In this document: positions 5,679-10,386 of the stretch, piece after piece
Position numbering within the stretch: position 1 is the first letter of the stretch
How the letters are laid out: each line of letters starts with the position of its first letter
NCBI GenBank assembly: GCA_026647295.1
Contig: JAPKHB010000105.1
Coordinates: forward strand, 1-10,386
Length of the DNA stretch: 10,386 nucleotides
Source of the DNA: Planctomycetota bacterium
GTDB lineage: Bacteria; Planctomycetota; PLA2; JAEUHO01
Direction of reading: 5' to 3'
Position numbers and translations under genes: made by a program
The notes under the pieces: model-generated
What the model saw: the letters and a program-made list of their open reading frames with translations, nothing else
Told to the model about the DNA's origin: nothing
The model's database searches: none

Positions 5679-8177
5679 ATGGGATCGACGGGGAGGGCGT
5701 CAGGGCGGCCCGGGACCGCCGGTGTGTGCGGCGGGGGCTGGATGGGGGGGCTGATCCTCACGGCGAGCCTGCTGCTCGTTTCGGGCGCCGGCCCGCTCGC
5801 CCCGCGCGGGGCCGGGGCCGCGCCGAAGGAGGGGCCGGGCGTGGCCTCGATCCGCAAGCTCCTGGACGGGGGCGACGCGGAGAAGGCCCTCTCGACCTGT
5901 TACGCCGCCCTGGAACACGACGCGGCGAGCGTGGACCTCCTCGCCCTGGGGAGCGAGGCGGCCGAGAAGGCCGGCCGCGCCGACGAGGCCCTCTGGCTTG
6001 CGCAACTGGCCTTGCGGGCGGCGCGGGAGGCCGCGAGCCCCGCCCCGCTCCAGCGGGCGCTCGAGGCGCGCGTGCGGACGCTGGATCCGCTGCCCGAGGC
6101 CGAGCGGGCGCCGCTGGACGACTACGCCCGCCAGCTCTTCGACCTGGCGCAGGCGTGCACGAAGCGCAAGCTCTACGCCAACGCCGTGGACTTCTACGAG
6201 CGCTGTGCGGCGACGCCGCTCGCGGCGGCGGCGACCGAACAGCTCGAGAAGCTGTACGGCAACGCCAAGGCCGTGGACGCGCTGCTGGCCTCGGGCATCG
6301 ACGTCCCGCTGCGCCTGCGCCGGGCCCGGGCCGCCGCGCGCCTGGCGAAGGAGGACGCCAAGTACGCCACCTGGGAGAACGCCCGGAAGCTCAAGGGCGA
6401 GAACTACACCGTCGTCACCAACGCCGGCTACGAGCTCGGGGCCGCCGTGCTCGACGCGATGGAGCAGGCGAACCGCTTCTACCGCGTGGTGTTCCAGCAC
6501 AAGCAGCGCGGGGGGGCCACGGCGCGCTGCACGATCCGCCTCTACGCCACCCGGGCCGAGTTCGAGGAGCACGAAGGCGTGCAGGACCCGAACCTCGTGG
6601 GGTTCTACTCGCTCAAGAACTACGTCGCCTGCTACGACCCGCGCAGCGTCGGCGGGCCGCTGGCGGGCCTGTGGGAGACCCTCTTCCACGAGGCGGCGCA
6701 CCAGTTCACCAACATGATCTCCACCGGGCGGATCCCGGGCTGGCTGGACGAGGGCACCGCGACCTACTTCGAGGGCACGCGGCGTTCGGCCAACGGCCGC
6801 GTGGAGTCGAACCTCATCCACGAGGGGCGCCTCAAGCACCTGAAGGACGTGCTGGACCAGGGCTCCCCGACCCTCAAACAGGTGGTTTCGCACCCGGGCG
6901 GGGGGGACTTCCCGGGCGACTGCTACCCGATGAGCGGCTACCTCGTCTACTTCTTCAAGAACTACGAGGACGAGGAGTGCCGGCGCGTCTACGCCCCGCA
7001 CTTCGACGCCTACCTGCGCTCCTACCGCACGGGGGAGCAGCACGACGTCTTCGCCCGCTTCGTCGAGTACTTCGTCACCCAGCCCGCCCAGCCGGGGGTG
7101 ACGACCTTCGAGCAGTTCGAGGAACGCTTCCGGCGCTGGTGCCTGGACCTGCACGCCCTGCACTTCGGGCCGCCGGAGCGGGCCGACGACCTCGTCGCGC
7201 GCGGCGACCGCCAGCGCGCCGCGGGCCAGGTCGAGGCGGCCATGGAGAGCTACCGCCGGGCGCTGGCCAAGCGCGACGGGCACGTGCGGGCGCTCCTGGC
7301 GCTCGCCGAACTCCACGCCGAGCGCAAGGAGGACGACGCCAGCGCCTACCGTTACCGCCAGGTGGTGGACCTGGCCCGCCGGGCGGAGGATCCCGCGGCG
7401 CCGCTCGCAACGGCCGGCGACCTCTCGGCGACGGCGCTGCTCGAGCGCTGCCTGGGCGCCATCGCGGCCGCCGACAAGGCGCTCGGGGCGGCCGTGGCGG
7501 AGGCCGACGGCCGCTTCGCCGAGCAGGCGCGCGCCGCCGCGAGCCGCTACGCCGAAGCCGGCCACCCGCGCAGCGCCGCCTGGCTGCTGGACGTGGCGCG
7601 CACGGCCGTGGTCGGGTTCCCCGCGCTGGAGACCGACCTGGAGGCCCTGGAGGCCCGCCACGGCGTGCAGGCGAGCCTGTGGCAGCGCCTGCCCCTCACC
7701 CGCGACGCGTGGGCGGGCCGGCCCCAGTGGCGCGTGGAGGCCGACGGCTTTGCGATCCGCAAGGAGGGCGGCGGAGCCACGGCCCTCTTGCTGCGCGAGC
7801 CCATGCCCGACCGCTACCGCCTGGAGGCCACCGTGCACTGCAAGGCGGTGGCGGGCGAGGATCCCTTCGTCGGCCTGCTCTTCGGCATCGACGACGGGGG
7901 CGTCTGGGACGGGATCTTCGTCTCCGGGAAGGGGTCGGTCGACGTGAGCCGTTGCGCGGACGAGTGGACGGAGTTCCAGAAGCTCCCGCCCCTGGACGAC
8001 GCCGTCCGGGAGCCCTTCACCCTGGGCGTCGAGGTCCGGCGCGACAGCGTGAAGTTCTTCCTTGAGGGCAAGCACGTCTACACCCGGTCCTACCCGCCCT
8101 CGGAACTGCGCGGGCGCATCGGGCTGTTGGCCCAGGACGCCGACGTCTCCTTCACCGGGCTGCGCGTCGCCCACTGA
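5679..8177 (+). CDS. Exported TPR-gluzincin metallopeptidase with C-terminal concanavalin-like domain
   Basis: An 832-residue protein. An N-terminal signal sequence (hydrophobic core GGLILTASLLLVSGAG, about 23-38) ends near GAGAAPKE. Helical TPR-like repeats cover about 50-230. The peptidase domain covers about 245-480: HEAAH at 337-341 gives two zinc ligands and the catalytic Glu338, and Glu358 in GWLDEGTATYFEG is the likely third ligand, so the pattern is HExxH-x16-E of clan MA(E), as in DUF1570-like peptidases. A second TPR-like stretch lies at about 500-600. The end (about 675-832, FVGLLFGIDDGG, FTLGVEVRRDSVKFFLEGKH, GRIGLLAQDADVSFTGLRVA) resembles DUF1080/laminin-G jelly rolls, which bind or cleave glycans. 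I chose the ATG at 5679, with AAGGGA 8 bases upstream; GTG 5622 and ATG 5742 are alternatives. Residues for zinc peptidase activity are intact. The neighbouring CHAT gene suggests a joint proteolytic or envelope role, which is inference. Confidence 0.82.
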   Translation: MGSTGRASGRPGTAGVCGGGWMGGLILTASLLLVSGAGPLAPRGAGAAPKEGPGVASIRKLLDGGDAEKALSTCYAALEHDAASVDLLALGSEAAEKAGRADEALWLAQLALRAAREAASPAPLQRALEARVRTLDPLPEAERAPLDDYARQLFDLAQACTKRKLYANAVDFYERCAATPLAAAATEQLEKLYGNAKAVDALLASGIDVPLRLRRARAAARLAKEDAKYATWENARKLKGENYTVVTNAGYELGAAVLDAMEQANRFYRVVFQHKQRGGATARCTIRLYATRAEFEEHEGVQDPNLVGFYSLKNYVACYDPRSVGGPLAGLWETLFHEAAHQFTNMISTGRIPGWLDEGTATYFEGTRRSANGRVESNLIHEGRLKHLKDVLDQGSPTLKQVVSHPGGGDFPGDCYPMSGYLVYFFKNYEDEECRRVYAPHFDAYLRSYRTGEQHDVFARFVEYFVTQPAQPGVTTFEQFEERFRRWCLDLHALHFGPPERADDLVARGDRQRAAGQVEAAMESYRRALAKRDGHVRALLALAELHAERKEDDASAYRYRQVVDLARRAEDPAAPLATAGDLSATALLERCLGAIAAADKALGAAVAEADGRFAEQARAAASRYAEAGHPRSAAWLLDVARTAVVGFPALETDLEALEARHGVQASLWQRLPLTRDAWAGRPQWRVEADGFAIRKEGGGATALLLREPMPDRYRLEATVHCKAVAGEDPFVGLLFGIDDGGVWDGIFVSGKGSVDVSRCADEWTEFQKLPPLDDAVREPFTLGVEVRRDSVKFFLEGKHVYTRSYPPSELRGRIGLLAQDADVSFTGLRVAH

Positions 8178-8180
8178 TCC

Positions 8181-8204
8181 CCCGCGGCGCCTCGCCCCCG
8201 CGGG
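8181..8204 (+). terminator. GC hairpin directly after the metallopeptidase stop
   Basis: CCCGCGG (8181-8187) pairs perfectly with CCGCGGG (8198-8204) across a 10-base loop, starting 4 bases after the stop codon. No T tract follows. It may end or attenuate transcription between the protease pair and the phn genes, which begin 42 bases further on, and would make phnDC a separate unit. Confidence 0.38.
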
Positions 8205-8245
8205 CGGCCGGGCGAGCCTTGGGGGGCGCGGGGTATGGTCTGGGG

Positions 8246-9385
8246 ATGGCGCGGACGGCCGGTGAGGGCGGACGGGCGGGCGGGGCGGCGCTGCCGCTTT
8301 CGGGGCTCCTCGCCCTGATCGCGGGGGCCGTGGCGCTCGCGCTGGCCGACCCGGCGCCGGCCCCGGTCAAGACGACAGGACCGCCCCGCCCGGGCGCCGG
8401 GGAGGCCCTGCGCGACGTGCTCACCGGCCGCCCGACCGACGCCAGCGGCCGGCCCCGCCCCCCCGCGCAGGGCTGGGGCAGCCCCGGGCGCCCCTTGCGC
8501 GTGCGGTTCGTCCCCTCGGGCGACCGCCACCAGGCCGACCTGGCGCTCACCGACCTCCTCGCGTGGCTGCGCCGGCGCACCGGGCTCGCCGTCGAAGGGG
8601 CGGTGCTGCGCTCCTACGGGCTGGTCGTGCAGGAACTCGTGCAGGGGCAGTGCGACGTGGCGTTCCTCACGGCGGCCTCCTACGCCCGGGCGCACCACCT
8701 GACCCAGGCCACCGCCGACCCCGGCGACGACCTGGACGCCGTGCTGATGGCCGTGCGGGAGGGGAGCCCCGAGTACCCGGGGAGCGACCTCGCCTACCGG
8801 GGCGCGCTCTTCGTGCGCGCCGACTCCCCGATCCGCTCGGTGGCGGACCTTCGCCCCGAGCACGTGGTGGCCATGGGCAGCCGCACGAGCGGCGCGGGCT
8901 CGATCCTGCCAACCGCCCTGTTCAACGCGCGGGGGATCGCCCCGCGCGTGCTGCGCCTGGAGGGCTATCCGCTGATCGTCACGGCGGTGCTCCAGGGCTC
9001 CGCGGACGTGGGGTGCGTGTACTGGTCGCCGCCCGCCCCGGGCCGGCCCGAGAACGACGGCCGGCGCACGGTGCTGGAGTCCCACCCGGCGGTGTTCGAG
9101 CAGACGCGCCTCATCGGGTTCACGCCCTGGATCCCCAACGAGCCGGTGGTGATCCGCCGGGCCGTGCCCGCGCCCCTGCGCGACCTGCTGGCCCGGGCGA
9201 TCCCGCTGTACGTGATCGAGAACGCGCGGACGCCCGAAGGGCGCGCGCGGCTGGAGAGCGTGGGCAGCGTGGTGGGGTACCTGCCGGCGAGCCACGCCGA
9301 CTTCGACCCCCTGATGGAGGTGATCGAGCGCGCCTTCCTCCACGACCCGGAGGGCCGGCGCGACTTCCTGGGGGCGGGCCGGTGA
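8246..9385 (+). CDS. phnD: PhnD-type phosphonate/phosphite ABC transporter substrate-binding protein
   Basis: A 379-residue periplasmic binding protein of the PhnD family (PF12974-like). Residues 1-34 form a signal peptide with hydrophobic core LPLSGLLALIAGAVALALA and likely cleavage before DPAPAP; no lipobox Cys is present. A Pro/Gly-rich linker (about 35-82) is longer than usual. The binding domain begins with PLRVRFVPSGDRHQADLALT (83-102). It shows the family landmarks CDVAFLTAASYARAH (136-150), YRGALFVRADSPIRSVADLR (184-203), the ligand-loop-like SRTSGAGSILPTALFNARGI (212-231) and VLQGSADVGCVYW (248-260). Proteins of this family bind phosphonates, phosphite or related oxyanions; specificity cannot be read here and no C-P lyase gene is in the window. 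ATG 8246 is preferred; TTG at 8219 is an in-frame alternative, and the ribosome site is poor for both. The stop overlaps the phnC start by 4 bases. Confidence 0.87.
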   Translation: MARTAGEGGRAGGAALPLSGLLALIAGAVALALADPAPAPVKTTGPPRPGAGEALRDVLTGRPTDASGRPRPPAQGWGSPGRPLRVRFVPSGDRHQADLALTDLLAWLRRRTGLAVEGAVLRSYGLVVQELVQGQCDVAFLTAASYARAHHLTQATADPGDDLDAVLMAVREGSPEYPGSDLAYRGALFVRADSPIRSVADLRPEHVVAMGSRTSGAGSILPTALFNARGIAPRVLRLEGYPLIVTAVLQGSADVGCVYWSPPAPGRPENDGRRTVLESHPAVFEQTRLIGFTPWIPNEPVVIRRAVPAPLRDLLARAIPLYVIENARTPEGRARLESVGSVVGYLPASHADFDPLMEVIERAFLHDPEGRRDFLGAGR

Positions 9386-9978
9386 GCGCCCCGCTCCTGC
9401 GCGTGACGGGCCTGACCAAGGTCTACCCCAACGGCGTCGTCGCCCTGCGGGGCGTGGACCTCACGGTCGACGAGGGGGAGTTCGTGGTCGTGATCGGCCG
9501 CTCGGGCTCGGGCAAGTCCACCCTCCTGCGCTGCCTCAACCGCCTGGTCGAGCCGACACAGGGGACGCTCGAGTTCGAGGGCCGGGACGTCACGACCTGT
9601 CGGGGGGCCGAGTTGCGCCGCCTGCGGCGGCGGGTCGGGATGATCTTCCAGCACTTCAACCTCGTGCGGCGCGCCACGGTCGAGACCAACGTGCTGACCG
9701 GGGCGCTCGAGTCCGCCGGGCTCGTGGCGAGCCTGGCCGGGTTCTGGCCGCGCGCCGAGCGCGAACGCGCCGCCCGCACGCTCGCCGAGGTGGGGCTCCT
9801 GGCCCAGCGCCGCCGGCGGGCGGACTCGCTCTCCGGCGGCCAGCAGCAGCGCGTGTTCAGCTCGGCGTTTCGTGCGATGTTCGGCACGAGCCACCGGAAG
9901 AAGGCGCTCTCCTGCGCCTTGCTGTACTCCCAGAAGTTGAACCGCCGCACCTTGAACGGGCAGTTGTTCGCGCAGTAG
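9382..9978 (+). pseudogene. phnC: PhnC-type ABC transporter ATPase, 3' part missing (genuine to about 9855)
   Basis: The ATPase that would energise the PhnD importer. It starts at GTG 9382, overlapping the phnD stop as GTGA, typical of translational coupling. About 158 residues are genuine: Walker A GRSGSGKST (39-47), Q-loop in MIFQHFNLV (Gln90), and signature LSGGQQQRV (150-158). The family normally continues AIARAL, Walker B, D-loop and switch His over roughly another 100 residues. Here, from residue 159 (9856), the frame runs through about 40 unrelated residues to a TAG at 9976-9978, and that tail is the antisense of the ActB-like gene. Without Walker B and the H-loop the product could not hydrolyse ATP. 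Because the opposite-strand gene is broken at the same point, an assembly chimera is more likely than a decayed gene. The expected permease gene phnE is absent. Confidence 0.85.
9850..9856. other. Junction between two truncated genes of opposite strands
   Basis: Homology to PhnC ends after its LSGGQQQRV block, at about 9855. Homology to the ActB-type Fe-S protein, read on the minus strand, ends with NTR at about 9849-9857. The two regions overlap only in CGCGTG (9850-9855), compatible with a microhomology join. Hand-counted G+C is 49/60 at 9721-9780, against 37/60 at 9901-9960 and 35/60 at 9961-10020. It is a misassembly, an amplification chimera, or a real inversion or deletion breakpoint. 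Confidence 0.75.
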
Positions 9979-10386
9979 CGGGTCCCGGTACAACGGTTGT
10001 AGATCTGCTGGTTCAGCCCATCGGCGCTGTGCATGGTCGCCACGAACGGGCAGACGGTCTCGCAGGGAGCGTTCTCGCAGTGCTGGCACAGCATCGGCTG
10101 GAAGAGCGTCCGCGGCTCCTCGACGACTTCGAGCGGGCCGTCCCAGACCTCGGCGCCCCAGCGCCCGTCCTTCGCCGGGGCGTCGTAGTAGCGGTCGATC
10201 CGCATCCACGACATCTCGCGCCCGTTGATGATCCCCTGCCGCCCGACGACGGGGACGTTGTTCTCGGCCTGGCAGCCGATGACGCACTTGCCACAGCCGG
10301 TGCACGTGCTGAGGTCGATGGCCATCGCCCACCGGGCGTTCGGGTAGTCGTGCCCGGGCCAGGCCGACGGGCCGCCCGCCTGCTGC
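9850..10386 (-). CDS. ActB-like four-cluster Fe-S protein, internal fragment (both ends missing)
   Basis: The Fe-S electron-transfer module of an alternative complex III or related molybdopterin-oxidoreductase-type protein, which passes electrons at the membrane in quinol oxidation. Counting from the ATG at 10325, CTGCGKCVIGC gives Cys8, 11, 14 and 18; CQHCENAPCETVC gives Cys80, 83, 88 and 92; CTGTRYCANNC gives Cys112, 118 and 122. These are ferredoxin-like [4Fe-4S] ligands. The ATG at 10325 is probably not the start: the frame stays open upstream to the window edge and reads HDYPNARWAMAIDLSTCTG, and family members carry a similar YP..W.MAIDL block inside the protein. The gene therefore enters from beyond 10386, probably as the C-terminal half of a long ActB-type fusion. 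At the other end homology stops at about residue 159 (NAELNTR) at the junction; the remaining cluster cysteines (family block like VMEKCTYC) are missing. The ORF continues to 9423 only as phnC antisense. G+C is lower than in neighbouring genes. Confidence 0.82.

Noticed and set aside
3389..5857. 822-residue minus-strand ORF opposite the CHAT gene
   Set aside because: It is rich in Arg, Gly, Leu and His without domain motifs. The plus strand has the signal peptide, TPRs and CHAT catalytic motifs, so this is a high-GC antisense shadow.
5633..8065. 810-residue plus-strand ORF in another frame of the metallopeptidase gene
   Set aside because: The translation is almost pure Arg/Gly/Ala/Pro, as expected from an out-of-frame read of GC-rich coding DNA.
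5700..8174. 824-residue minus-strand ORF opposite the metallopeptidase gene
   Set aside because: It mirrors almost exactly the real gene, has no recognisable motif or ribosome site, and is explained by codon bias at high G+C.
8090..9343. 417-residue minus-strand ORF opposite phnD
   Set aside because: It lacks motifs and is rich in His/Arg/Gly; PhnD family landmarks on the plus strand explain the region.
9423..9849. C-terminal extension of the Fe-S ORF through the phnC region
   Set aside because: From the CCWPP residues onward the translation is the antisense of phnC, including its LSGGQ and Walker A codons. It is not part of the Fe-S protein.
9856..9978. C-terminal tail of the phnC ORF as a novel ATPase ending
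   Set aside because: These codons are the antisense of the Fe-S protein segment that encodes its CTGTRYCANNC cluster, so the tail is a by-product of the junction.

Overview
The window is very GC-rich DNA (about 75-80% G+C in most hand-counted lines) from what looks like a high-GC Gram-negative bacterium. A gluzincin peptidase related to DUF1570-type proteins joined to TPRs and a concanavalin-like domain, a secreted TPR-CHAT protein, and a piece of an alternative complex III ActB-type iron-sulfur protein together suggest Planctomycetota. Myxococcota or another high-GC phylum is not excluded. I see no tRNA, rRNA, CRISPR array, insertion sequence or integrase.

Layout. (1) Positions 1-866, minus strand: a two-gene unit of a YdeI/OmdA-type protein followed 7 bases later by an unrecognised protein that leaves the window. 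(2) 934-1767, plus strand, divergent: a class I SAM-dependent methyltransferase. (3) 1909-2415: a small protein of unknown function with an N-terminal membrane anchor, preceded by a plausible promoter. (4) 2416-2890: a 475-base gap with no convincing gene, holding a perfect 7-bp hairpin flanked by direct repeats and a 15-base near-perfect repeat pair. (5) 2891-8177: two large exported proteins on the same strand, 82 bases apart, namely a TPR-CHAT protein with the caspase-like His/Cys pair and a TPR-gluzincin metallopeptidase (HEAAH...E) with a C-terminal jelly-roll-like domain. (6) 8246 to about 9855: phnD followed by phnC with a 4-base GTGA overlap, the start of a phosphonate/phosphite-type ABC importer. 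(7) About 9850-10386, minus strand: the Fe-S module of an ActB-like protein, without its C-terminal part and continuing past the window end.

The most striking structural point is at about 9850-9856. phnC stops matching its family directly after the LSGGQ signature, and the ActB-like gene on the opposite strand stops matching its family at the same place. Hand-counted G+C also falls there from about 82% to about 60%. This is either an assembly or amplification chimera or a real rearrangement breakpoint; the chimera is more likely.

The most interesting biology is the neighbouring pair of exported candidate proteases, CHAT and gluzincin, both carrying helical-repeat scaffolds. Both active-site motifs are visible, but any functional link between the two is inference from adjacency.
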